Shown here: positions 55,500-64,000 of the stretch, one piece after another
How the letters are laid out: each line of letters begins with the position of its first letter
How positions within the stretch are numbered: the first letter of the stretch is position 1
Notes under the pieces: model-generated
The model's database searches: none
What the model saw: the letters and a program-made list of their open reading frames with translations, nothing else
Told to the model about the DNA's origin: nothing
Assembly (NCBI GenBank): GCA_026182355.1
Contig: JAPFBL010000571.1
Coordinates: 62,001-126,000, forward strand
Reading direction: 5' to 3'
Source of the DNA: Hermatobates lingyangjiaoensis
Lineage: Eukaryota > Arthropoda > Insecta > Hemiptera > Hermatobatidae
DNA: 64,000 nucleotides
Position numbers and translations under genes: made by a program

Positions 55500-57340
55500 G
55501 AGGTGCAAAATTTAAAAATTTTCCTTACTTTTTTAATAATTTTTCACCAAGAATAATCCCTTAGTCCTAAACATCTCCTCAACAAATATCCCAGGAAATC
55601 CCCAAAGGCACATGAAGAGAAAGTGGCCAAGAGACTTATTAGTGTGAATTACTCTAGTGACTTACAAATTTAATCTAAGTTTTATAACTTATTTTTCACG
55701 CCGGGAAGTATAATTACTGGATTATTTCTTCCCTCCTGCCTCTATGTGCAAATGTATATATTTCTTCCATCGTTGTCACTGGTAATGTTACATGTACGTT
55801 GTTGTGACTACGTAAAATAATAATAATAAAGAATACTTAAACGACTAAAAAATATTGAATGTAAAAGACTACAGATTCTTTTTATTAATGTTTGCGAACT
55901 TAATCTAATTATACTATTCATCTGATTAAAAAATAATGATTAAATAGTAATAAATTTAACAATCCAATGATTGCATAACAAGAATCAAAATTACATTCAA
56001 ACAGTTTAGTTTATTTACAAATATTTGAAACGTACAATTAAAGTTATTATTGTTCTTTATATGGCACAATTTATATTAAGTTAAAAAAATTGATGGAACT
56101 GTAATTCGACTCACATGTTTAGAGAACAGACAGCGTGGATGGAACCTGTCGGGCACGGCAGAATAATTGCTAAGTTCCTCTATTCAACGCTAGATTTCAC
56201 TACATACCAATGGACAGTTATCTGTCCTTGAAATACAACACTGCAATATCCTATTGCAAATATTTTCAAACCAAACTTACAACCGTATTACAATAATTCT
56301 TATATTAAATAATTTGGTATTATATAATATAATATAGTATTATATTAATATTAAATGGAATTATTATAGCGATAAGTGATTTCGACTTTTTTGTCTTCAT
56401 GGTTTTTTGGCTTCAAATTTATGACACGCGTTTGGCCTAATTTTTTTTAAATAATATTCAAATTGAATTTGGTGAGTTGAAAAACTTTTTTACTGTTGCT
56501 TTTATTTTTTTTTTGCATTATTAATTATAGTACAAATAAAAACAACTTCACAAAATTTATTTCTGCTAACATAACATCCCAGTTTTGTCTAGGTCAGGGT
56601 TTCCCAAAGGGGTTAGTATCACCCACTAGAGGGGCATTAAGAGACATCAAGTGGATGGTGGCCAAATTTATCTTTTAGAAGGGGTCAGTTGAGATATTTC
56701 AGGGGGGCAGTGAAAAACTGAAAAGTTTTTTTTTTGTAATATTACTAGGTGACCATTTCGTCCATTCTCTATAATTTACAATTCATCTATAATTTGATTG
56801 CATCATACTAATTTTTAATTAAGAAAAATTAATTTAAGAATCACACCCTGCAATGTTAACAAATCTTCTCAACTTTTTTTAAGAACACTTCTTAAGTGTT
56901 CCACTCTTCCATTATTGTGGAATGAAGTGAAGCTATTCTTTGTAGCATTCCTATCAACAGATTTAGTAGATAGAGAAAGGACTTAGAGCCGAAAATAATA
57001 TTTTAACTAAAAATAGAAACAGAATAGATGTAGTGAAAGGTGATTTAAGACTTTTTCTGTCAAATATGGAACAGAATATTCCAACATTTGTAGCTGATCA
57101 CCACCTCAAGGTGCACATTGATCGATGAACCCAGTGATTACTATTCCAATTTTTATCTTATTGATTATTGTATTAGCATTGGTAAGATATATTAATGGAC
57201 CCATTTTATTTATAGTTATTACAGTTCTTATTCTATCGACAGCGTAACATTTTGTTGAATTATCTACATATATCAATATTAAATTATTATTTTCATGTTT
57301 ATAATGTACTAATACTACTGCTAGCACTATTATGTAAAAC
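55500..57340. other. Mostly unassigned; possible hAT end
   Basis: 56594-56740 begins CAGGGTTTCCCAAAGGGG and has GGGGGCAGTGAAAAACTG, resembling a hAT MITE end. The other end was not found. Confidence 0.4.
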
Positions 57341-57344
57341 CGCA

Positions 57345-58795
57345 TGCAAAGAAGTGGGTGGTAGTATGTTTTCGAGTGTTCTAGAGGTGCGGTAGTAGGT
57401 TTCCGAGTGTTCTAGGCGGTGATGATACGCTTCCAAGTGTCCTAGGGGGGCGTTAGCAGTTGTGCGGGTGTCCTACTGGGGTGGTAGTAGGTTTCTGAGT
57501 GTTCTAGGGGGTGCGATAGTGGTTTCTGAGTGTTCTAGGGGGAATAATGATTTCTGAGTGTTCTAGGGGGTGCGATAGTGGTTTCTGAGTGTTCTAGGGG
57601 GAATAATGATTTCTGAGTGTTCTAGGGGGTGCGATAGTGGTTTCTGAGTGTTCTAGGGGGAATAATGATTTCTGAGTGTTCTAGGGGAGGGGCGATAGTG
57701 GTTTCTGAGTATTCTAGGGGGAATAATGATTTCTGAGTGTTCTAGGGGAGGGGCGATAATGGTTTCTGAGTGTTCTAGGGGGAATAATGATTTCTGAGTG
57801 TTCTAGGGGAGGGGCGATAGTGGTTTCTGAGTGTACTAGGGGGAGGCGATAGTTGTTTCTGAGTTATCTGGGGGGGGGGGGGGGGATAGTAATTTCTGAG
57901 TTATCTAGGGGGGGGATAGTGGTTACCAAGTATTCTATTGGGGGGGGGGGGGATATGGTTACCAAGTATTCTATGGGGGGGGGGTGTTTGGGGGGGGGCG
58001 GTATAAGTGTTCCGAGTGTTGGGGGCGGGGGGGGTTGTAGTCCGAGTGTTTAGGGGGGGTAGGGGGTAGGTTTCCGATAATCTAGGGGGGGGACGGTAGT
58101 ATGTTTCCGAGTGTTCTAGGGGGTGGGGGGGAGGTTTCCGAGTGTTCGGGGGGAGGGGGGGGTCAAAGTGTTTGGGGGGGGGGTGTAGGTTTCCGAGTGT
58201 TTAGGGGTAGGGGGTAGGTTTCCGATTGTCTAGGGGGGACGGTAGTATGTTTCCGAGTGTTCTGGGGGGGGGGGGGTCGATTGTTCTGTGGGGGCGGTAG
58301 TAAGTTTCCAAGTTTTTAAGGGGGGAGGGGTCAAAGTGTGTGAGGGGGATATAGGTTTCCGAGTGTTTAGGGGTAGGGGGTAGGTTTCCGATAATCTAGG
58401 GAGGACGGTAGTATGTTTCCGAGTGTTCTAGGGGTTGGGGGGAGGTTTCCGAGTGTTATAGAGGGGCGGTAGTAAGTTTCCGAGTGTTTGAGGGTGGGGG
58501 GGGGGGTGTAGGTGTTTCCGAATGTTTTTGGGGTAGGGGGTAGGTTTCCGATAATCTAGGGGGACGGTAGTATGTTTCCAAGTGTTCTAGGGGTTGGGGG
58601 GAGGTTTCCGAGTGTTATAGAGGGGCGGTAGTAAGTTTCCGAGTGTTTAAGGGAGGGGGGGTCAAAGTGTTTGGGGGGGGGGGGGTAGGTTTTTGAGTGT
58701 TTAGGGGTAGGGGGTAGGTTTCCGATAATCTAGGGGGGACGGTAGTATGTTTCCTAGTGTTCTAGGGGGCGGTAGAGTAGGTTTCTGAGTCACTA
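57345..58795. repeat. G-rich minisatellite, 1.45 kb
   Basis: Tandem units built on TTTCTGAGTGTTCTAGGGGG or GTTTCCGAGTGTTCTAGGG, roughly 28-32 bp, joined into longer repeats of about 57 bp at 57500-57840. G-runs of 5 to 18 occur throughout on the + strand. G-quadruplex formation is plausible. ORFs in it are by-products. Confidence 0.92.
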
Positions 58796-58799
58796 TTAT

Positions 58800-59815
58800 T
58801 TTGGTATTATTAACAAGGGTTTCCCTGAAAATTTTTGTCTTATTCATTTTTAGTCGGTGTTCTTTTGGGGCTTCTGAAACCAAATGCATAGTCAGCATTC
58901 TAGAAAGCATAGGATTGAAGATGGTGAATGAAAGCATCGAAAGCACATAGACGTGTCTTCTCGATAAATAGCAAAGCATGACTGTCTCATTATTAAAACT
59001 ATTAATTAATTAATTATAGTGTTTTAATTAATTAATTGTATAGGTGTTTTTATTAAAGATAAAAGCTTTAAATTTTAAATTCAGCAGTAGTACTTGTATA
59101 TTGTATGAGAATCACAATATTGTTTTTAAATTGATATCGACAGAGAGCAGAAAAGTTTTTTTTTTTTTTTATTTGGCAGTCTATCAAAAGATATATAATT
59201 TATATCTAAAATTAAAAACAAATATCAGTCGAATAATACTTTATTTGAACAATATATATTACAGTGGTTTGTAAAATGTATGAAATAAAGTGAGCTTACA
59301 TTCACTTCAAGTTTGTAAGAGATAAGATAGAAAAGTTGGAAGGAAGGGCAAAGTTTCGATGTATTAATCTAAGTTGAGAAGAGATCTGATGAATTACCTT
59401 CATCTATCAAGACGAAATGTCAAGAAAGCGCTTTATTTATTTCCATGCTATTTCTTATTTCATTTCTCCCTCTCATTATTATTTGATTAGCTTTGATAAT
59501 TTTATTATTCTCTCAAACAATATATTATAAGTCTTTCAGATTGTCTGTTGAAACAAACTCTCGTGTCTGTTCTTTCGGCTTTATATAAAAATCTTCTCAA
59601 TAAGTTAAAGTATCAATCGTAGTTAATGCAAATTAACTCTTAGTAAAGCAGTACATTTGAAAATTAAATATTGAATATAATTTAACATATATAGATAAAT
59701 CGTACCACATTGCTTAATTTTGTTCGTTATTTTTGTACAAAATGCCATTAATAGTAGTAATAATACCAATAGTACAATAATAGAAATAATTATAAAATTA
59801 TTATTATTATACTAT
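58800..59815. other. AT-rich DNA, nothing recognised
   Basis: Contains a palindrome of ATTAATTAATT at 59000-59040. No gene seen. Confidence 0.5.
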
Positions 59816-59879
59816 ATATATATATATATATTTCGTTGAACAACTGACCGTATTTCACTGATGTCATTTTCTTTATCAG

Positions 59880-59936
59880 TTTTACAACAACAACAACTGT
59901 AGTCTGAATGAATACGTGACACTCAAGTGACAAGTG

Positions 59937-59985
<49 letters not shown>

Positions 59986-60490
59986 TAGTCACCGCCCTGA
60001 CTTCCTGCAGGACTCTTCGCTCTTCACACCTCCTGATGACAACGATGGTCGAAATATCAATGTGAGTTATATCTGTGTCTTTCTGTGTGTTTCCTTAGTT
60101 TTGAAATTATTTTATATATATATACGATTTACAGGTCAAACATGACTTGTAAAAACATTTTACCTATTGGTCACTAACGCAAATAATCATATATTCCTGA
60201 CAACTTACAGATATATATATATATCTACAAATATATATATGACACTTGTCACTAGAGTGTCACGTATTCATTCAGACTACAGTTGTTGTTAAAATCCACA
60301 AACTCTTTTTTCTTTGTAAAATAATTTGTAATGTAATACTTAAATTTTCTGTTTCAAAATTTATACTTCTGCCTATGAAAAAGGTTTTAAATAAAAACCG
60401 AAACGTTGGCAATGAGAGTTAATTAGAACCTGAAAAACTGACCGAGTCCTGATAAATTTTAGTTTTGTTTCTATTCCTCGGTCGATACTT
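59880..60490. mobile_element. PLE-derived fragments, families J and C1
   Basis: 59885-59940 (J, minus), 59985-60120 (C1, plus, core 60027-60064) and 60235-60480 (J, plus). The two J pieces face each other around the C1 insert and (TA)n, so together they may be one split inverted repeat. J's core at 60370-60410 has lost the CTGANGA box but keeps GAAACGTTGGC. Confidence 0.6.
60027..60064 (+). ncRNA. Hammerhead core, family C1
   Basis: CACCTC, CTGATGA, stem II shortened by one change, GAA, ATAT, cleavable C. The first stem I pair is lost. Confidence 0.5.
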
Positions 60491-60492
60491 TC

Positions 60493-60496
<4 letters not shown>

Positions 60497-60562
<66 letters not shown>
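60497..60562. repeat. (TA)n tract
   Basis: About 65 bp almost pure (TA)n. Confidence 0.88.
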
Positions 60563-60569
<7 letters not shown>

Positions 60570-60690
60570 GTTCAAACCACAATAAGAAATGGGAAAACAA
60601 TACTAAGATCTTTCAACGGTAACAAGCGGTCTTCGTCAGAGTCAAAAACTCAACTTTCATTGATTGTTACTTCACGTGTTTATGTGAAAT

Positions 60691-60700
<10 letters not shown>
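60570..60700 (-). mobile_element. PLE-derived element, family D, shortened
   Basis: Minus arm with core 60601-60643, then directly the opposite outer end TTCACGTGTTTATGTGAAA. The second core is deleted. (TA)n at both ends. Confidence 0.65.
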
Positions 60701-60746
<46 letters not shown>

Positions 60747-60793
60747 CAATGTACATAAATAAACGTATAGAAATTAAAAACACACACTTACAG

Positions 60794-60826
60794 TCTCTAA
60801 TTTTCGGTTGAACCGTCTTCAGGAGA
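60794..60826 (-). ncRNA. Hammerhead ribozyme core, family B
   Basis: Mirror copy of 60905-60937; all core bases intact. Confidence 0.72.
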
Positions 60827-60904
60827 GATAAGAAAGGGAAACCAAGCGCACTGGTACAGAGACGGTTGGCACTGTACCAATGCGCTTGGTTTCCCTTTCT
60901 TATC

Positions 60905-60937
60905 TCTCCTGAAGACGGTTCAACCGAAAATTAGAGA
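60905..60937 (+). ncRNA. Hammerhead ribozyme core, family B (best example)
   Basis: Stem I TCTC (60905-60908) with GAGA (60934-60937). CTGAAGA at 60909-60915. Extra C at 60916. Stem II GGT/ACC (60917-60925). GAA 60926-60928. Palindrome AATT 60929-60932. Cleavable A 60933. Confidence 0.74.
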
Positions 60938-61044
60938 CTGTAAGTGTGTGTTTTTAATTTCTCTACATTTCTTTATGTACATTGAACTGTATTTGTCCGT
61001 TTCGGATCGTATTTTCATCAAAAAAGTGTATATATATATATATA

Positions 61045-61165
61045 TATAAACTAGAATTTAAAAAAGAAGACATAGAAAGGAAACCACTGAACTCACTACT
61101 ATATTTCGATGTCCTCGTCTTCAGGAAAAGAAGTGAATCGCTCCAAAGGCTGATAACGACTATAT
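61045..61165 (-). mobile_element. PLE-derived fragment, family E
   Basis: Minus arm matching 2440-2575, with CTGAAGA and GACATCGAAATATAGTAG. Bordered by (TA)n on both sides. Confidence 0.55.
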
Positions 61166-61385
61166 ATATATATATATATATGGATTAATTTACCACAATG
61201 AAAACAATTTTTTAAAAACAATGCTCTAAGGCCTTTCGTTAACACATCTTCGGAGAGCAAGTGAACTAAAAAAACAATAAATACTTGTTAACTTGGCTGA
61301 TTGAAATTTCCAAAATTGATGGCAACCCTGAATGTGTTTAATAATGAAGTCTTCATCTGTTTAATTATCCCGTTAATCATATATA

Positions 61386-61425
61386 TATAATTAATTAATA
61401 TTAATTAATTAATTAATTAATATTA

Positions 61426-61470
<45 letters not shown>
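61386..61470. repeat. (TTAA)n and (TA)n tract
   Basis: Simple repeat between a family E piece and PLE copy 2. Confidence 0.85.
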
Positions 61471-61477
<7 letters not shown>

Positions 61478-61526
61478 TACACTTTAACACATAGAAAAGA
61501 ACACAGAAAGACACTACAGAAACTCA

Positions 61527-61560
61527 CTTCGATATTTCGACATCCGTCGTCATCGGGAAG
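61527..61560 (-). ncRNA. Hammerhead-like core in the 3' region of PLE copy 2
   Basis: Stem I CTTC/GAAG (four pairs), box CCGATGA (U4 to C), extra C, stem II GAC/GTC, GAA, palindrome ATAT, cleavable C. About 260 bp beyond the GIY-YIG frame. Confidence 0.55.
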
Positions 61561-61724
61561 AAGTGCGAAGTACTCGCGTTGAGAAGCAAACTACTACTGG
61601 CCTCCAGAGTAAACTCGTGGAACCACCGCAATGCTGCTCCCAGCGGAGGAGAGGAAAAATAGAAATTCTTCCAATATTTATTTAGAAAAAAAGATAAAAA
61701 ATATATAAAATACGAAAATAATAA

Positions 61725-61750
61725 TAATAAAAAATAAATAATAATAATAA

Positions 61751-61799
<49 letters not shown>

Positions 61800-61802
61800 T
61801 AA
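61725..61802. repeat. (AAT)n microsatellite
   Basis: Trinucleotide run inside PLE copy 2 just after the endonuclease frame. Confidence 0.88.
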
Positions 61803-61824
61803 AATAAAAAATAAAAAATAATTA

Positions 61825-62240
61825 ACGGTACAGGTTGAGACCAGGAGGAGAACGAGCCCCAAGGAGGCATATGAATGCCTCTTCGGAAGCTCTAAGGGTG
61901 ACATGGGGATTAGACTCGGGGATTTGTTTGAGGATTTGTACCCTGAAACAATCATTGAAAGGGAGGTCATGGAATTAGCATGGATAGCTATGGGTAGGTC
62001 TCTGCGCTGACCAACGGACGCCCTGTGATTGTTCATACGCAGGCTCAGCTTGGTTGAAGCCAAGCCAACGTAAAAAGCATCACATCGAGTACACTCCAAA
62101 CGGTAAACGCAGTTACAGGAAGTGCAAGATGTATCAGAAGGAACAGGATAGGAGTCGTTACTGAGAGGGGAAGTAAAGTAAGGACTGGAGTTAATTAGGG
62201 GACAGGTTTGGCAGTTACGGCGTTCACATCGCGTAATATA
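61825..62240 (-). pseudogene. PLE GIY-YIG endonuclease domain (copy 2)
   Basis: Frame shows CERRNCQTCPLI, then SCNCVYRLECTRCDAFYVGL, LSLRMNNHRASVGQ and DLPIAIHANS. This is the PLE C-terminal domain: a CxC-type zinc-binding lead, then 'Y.L.C..C...YVG', the R-x(3)-H helix and a following loop. GIY-YIG in this family nicks target DNA for target-primed reverse transcription. A frameshift follows near DLPIAIHANS. No RT is attached, so it is dead. Confidence 0.82.
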
Positions 62241-62243
62241 TAT

Positions 62244-62281
<38 letters not shown>

Positions 62282-62328
62282 CACACAGGAAAGAGAAAAA
62301 CACAAATAAAAGACACACACAAAAGACT

Positions 62329-62365
62329 CACAACGATATTTCGACAGTCGTCGTCATCGGGTTAG
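62329..62365 (-). ncRNA. Hammerhead-like core in the 3' end of PLE copy 1
   Basis: Box CCGATGA (U4 to C), extra C, stem II GAC/GTC, GAA, ATAT, C. Lies 330 bp beyond the GIY-YIG frame and about 50 bp from the element end. Same sequence as the family C4 hairpins at 7950 and 43330. Confidence 0.5.
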
Positions 62366-62697
62366 AAGTAGTCCCTTTGAGTAGCTGAAGCTAACTGAGT
62401 GGTAGGCCAAATGCAACGAACACGCGCGCACTCTGCCTGCCGCCCTAGGTAAGCTACTAACTACAGAGAGAATAATAACTAAAAAGAACAAATAAAAGCA
62501 AATAAAAATAACAGAAGGAGAAGACTAGTAAATGAGGCAATAAACAATTAAAAAATTAAAAAATAAAAATAAATAAAAAAATAAAAATTAAAATTAAAAA
62601 ATAATAAATAAATAAATTCTTAAAAAAAAAAAAAAAAAATTAAAATAAATAAAAAAAAAAAAAATAAATAAATAAATACTTAAATTAACGGTACAAG

Positions 62698-63209
62698 TTA
62701 AGGCCAGGAGGAGAGCGAGCTTTGAGAAGACAGATAATTGCCTCCTCTTAAAGTAACCCGAGAAGACTGAACAGGGATATGATTAAGGACTTGGACCCGG
62801 AAGCAGTGATTAAAATCCAGTCCATGGGAATTAGAGTGGATAGCAATAGGAAGGTTTTTGCGTTGACCAACGGAAGCCCTGTGACCATTCATACGTAAGT
62901 TGAGCTGCGTAGAGGCCATACCAACGTAGAATGCATCACACTGGGTGCAGTCCAAACGGTAAACGCAATTAACGAGGTGCATGAGGTGTGGGGAGGACAA
63001 GGGTAGTTAATAGTGCTATGGGGGGAAGTAAAAAAGGGATTAGGGTTTATGATAAGACAGGTTTGGCATCTGCTCCGTCCGCACTCCAACATTCCCTCCC
63101 AAGTGTAGGGTTCAAGGGAGAGTGATGGAGAAAATGCCTCTGAGGTTCGGTGGTTTGCGATATGATAAGGAGGGGGCTTCAGGAAAAATAGATGAGGTAG
63201 AAGGAGCAA
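62698..63209 (-). pseudogene. PLE GIY-YIG domain (copy 1)
   Basis: Two overlapping frames give RSRCQTCLIINPNPFF and then CVYRLDCTQCDAFYVGMA, LNLRMNGHRASVGQ, NLPIAIHSNSHG and FRVQVLNHIP. Same domain as copy 2, about 75 percent alike by eye. One frameshift at about 62990-63000. Confidence 0.82.
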
Positions 63210-63780
63210 GAGGAGAGCAATGGGAAAAACTCCTTAATAACCGAGCCAATCCTATGAGCGCCAGGGAAAAAAGTGGATATCAGGAAAACACTATCAGTGT
63301 GGTCTTTTCTGGGTACGTGCCGGTGAACTATTTCAGCCGGCACGACACGACTATCAATGACATTGGAAGGGTAGCCACGATCAATTAATTTTTCTTTCAA
63401 ACAGTTAATGTGGGAACTACGGTTTTTCAAATTATTACAAATCTGTGGATGCGGATGGAAAGGGATCTGGGGATTGCTTTTTTGATGTGGGTGGGATGGC
63501 AACTACTGTAGTGGAGGTACTGCTGTGCATTAGTAGGTTTTATATGTACAGAGGTGGAGAAACTGCTATTGTTGAGGGTGACATCAACATCAAGGAAAGT
63601 AATTTTATTGCTGGACACTTGGTGGGTGAAGGAGATGGAGGACGAAAAGTTTTGGAAGGAAAGTAGGAAGAGGTTTAACTCATGGGTACCATGTGGCCAA
63701 ATGAAGAAGATATCGTCAATGTAGCGAGTATAAAGAAGGGGAAGGAATTGACGATCAGACAGAAAAGATTGCTCTAATTA
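63210..63780 (-). pseudogene. PLE reverse transcriptase, palm to thumb (copy 1)
   Basis: The frame beginning near 63752 reads DRQFLPLLYTRYIDDIFFIW, with the catalytic YIDD of RT motif C, then SSNKITFLDVDVTL, STSVHIKPTNAQQYLHYSS and HIKKAIPRSLSIR. These are the family's C-terminal RT motifs (FLD, KPT-x(4)-YLH, SHP-x(3)-K). A frameshift near 63440-63430 leads into CNNLKNRSSHINCLKEKLIDRGYP (the 'L..RGYP..vI' block). RT motifs before YIDD are not in the window. Confidence 0.85.
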
Positions 63781-63870
63781 ATATATATATATATAATAAT
63801 CTAATATAATATATATAATCTAATCTATCTAATCTAATATATATGCATATATATATATATATATGTGCAG
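63781..63870. repeat. (TA)n tract with ATCTAATC variants
   Basis: Simple repeat at the 5' truncation point of PLE copy 1. Confidence 0.85.
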
Positions 63871-63879
63871 GCTTATACA

Positions 63880-64000
63880 AAATAGATTGGACATTATCAG
63901 AGTGATTGCACATATATTTGATTATAAATGAATGATCTCTGTCTAAACCTTGATCCTTGCCCATGATATTAATCAAATCCAGAACTCGGCAACCACATGC
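63880..64000 (-). CDS. Unidentified open segment at the window edge
   Basis: Minus-strand frame reading CGCRVLDLINIMGKDQGLD and IIKYMCNHSDNVQSI, open from the window edge to the (TA)n tract. Complex composition, no family recognised. Could be the start of another element or an exon. Confidence 0.2.

Larger units (their letters stand above)
60750..61015. mobile_element. Inverted-repeat PLE-derived element, family B, well preserved
   Basis: Arms of about 120 bp with hardly any mismatch around a centre near 60868-60875. Both cores intact (60794-60826 minus, 60905-60937 plus). (TA)n at both outer sides. Confidence 0.78.
61475..62240 (-). mobile_element. Penelope-like element copy 2, 5' truncated, GIY-YIG end
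   Basis: Minus strand. It starts abruptly at a (TA)n tract (62240) inside the C-terminal domain and runs through the GIY-YIG endonuclease, an (AAT)n run (61725-61800), a 3' region with a hammerhead core at 61527-61560, and ends at (TA)n near 61475. It has no RT. Lies directly beside PLE copy 1 in the same orientation. Confidence 0.75.
62278..63780 (-). mobile_element. Penelope-like element copy 1 (RT + GIY-YIG), frameshifted
   Basis: Minus strand. Its RT palm begins at the (TA)n tract near 63780 and it continues through RT thumb, linker, GIY-YIG, a poly-A/AT-rich 3' stretch (62540-62690), the block TAGCTTCAGCTACTCAAAGG, a hammerhead-like core (62329-62365) and ends in (TA)n at 62278. The reading frame breaks at least three times. 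RT upstream of the YIDD motif is missing. Confidence 0.82.

Noticed and set aside
57853..58053. Glycine-rich protein
   Set aside because: It is a translation of the G-rich minisatellite with no start context or splice signals.
60370..60410. Family J as an active hammerhead
   Set aside because: GAAACGTTGGC and stem II are kept but the CTGANGA box reads CTATGAAA in this copy and is likewise degenerate in the others.
1616..61188. Many short ORFs with YIYIYI or IYIYIY runs and tails like SPDDDGRNIDVSY
   Set aside because: They are translations of (TA)n tracts and of the hammerhead cores. No codon-level conservation is visible and the frames differ between copies.
61524..61820. Extension of the PLE copy 2 protein through the (AAT)n run
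   Set aside because: The frame stays open only because of the simple repeat; residues after the endonuclease loop are low complexity.

Overview
This is a eukaryotic nuclear window, AT-rich and almost entirely introns and repeats, with many (TA)n microsatellites. Two split genes of the ecdysteroid-kinase-like (EcKL / CHK-kinase) family, tRNA-derived SINEs, a tRNA-Gly(GCC), hAT DNA transposons, an R1/Jockey-type LINE fragment and very many Penelope-like element (PLE) remnants point to an arthropod. The sequence alone does not give the species.

Layout. 0-8.5 kb: PLE-derived fragments and inverted repeats, a 28-bp minisatellite (4.1-4.7 kb) and a SINE. 8.56-13.7 kb: EcKL gene 1, minus strand, four recognisable exons; its C-terminal exon is not in the window. 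14-15.4 kb: PLE inverted repeats. 16-17.4 kb: a SINE split by a decayed hAT transposon. 17.7-28.8 kb: PLE inverted repeats, SINE and LINE-like fragments, AT-rich DNA. 29.5-33.1 kb: two long polypurine tracts. 31.4-42.65 kb: EcKL gene 2, minus strand, five coding exons with the same exon plan as gene 1 but a frame problem at exon 4 and an altered catalytic loop. Its introns hold SINEs, a hAT MITE, two minisatellites and PLE hairpins. 42.7-50.8 kb: dense PLE hairpins and SINEs. 51.8 kb: tRNA-Gly. 52.4 kb: LINE fragment. 53.4-54.1 kb: hAT MITE with an 8-bp target duplication. 57.3-58.8 kb: G-rich minisatellite. 59.8-64 kb: PLE hairpins and two real PLE coding copies, one with an RT motif and GIY-YIG domain, the other with GIY-YIG only.

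The main finding is a shared grammar. More than ten unrelated-looking hairpin families, usually bounded by (TA)n, each carry a hammerhead-ribozyme core: a short stem I, CTGANGA, one extra base, a stem-loop II, GAA, a 4-6 base palindrome in place of stem III, a cleavable H (A, C or T), then the other half of stem I. The same core lies downstream of the GIY-YIG ORF in both PLE copies here. The hairpins are therefore best read as non-autonomous inverted copies of PLE terminal (pLTR) regions carrying dimer-type hammerheads. In at least two copies the arms meet at or near the predicted cleavage site or stem III palindrome. All of this is from reading by eye; no folding or database search was run.
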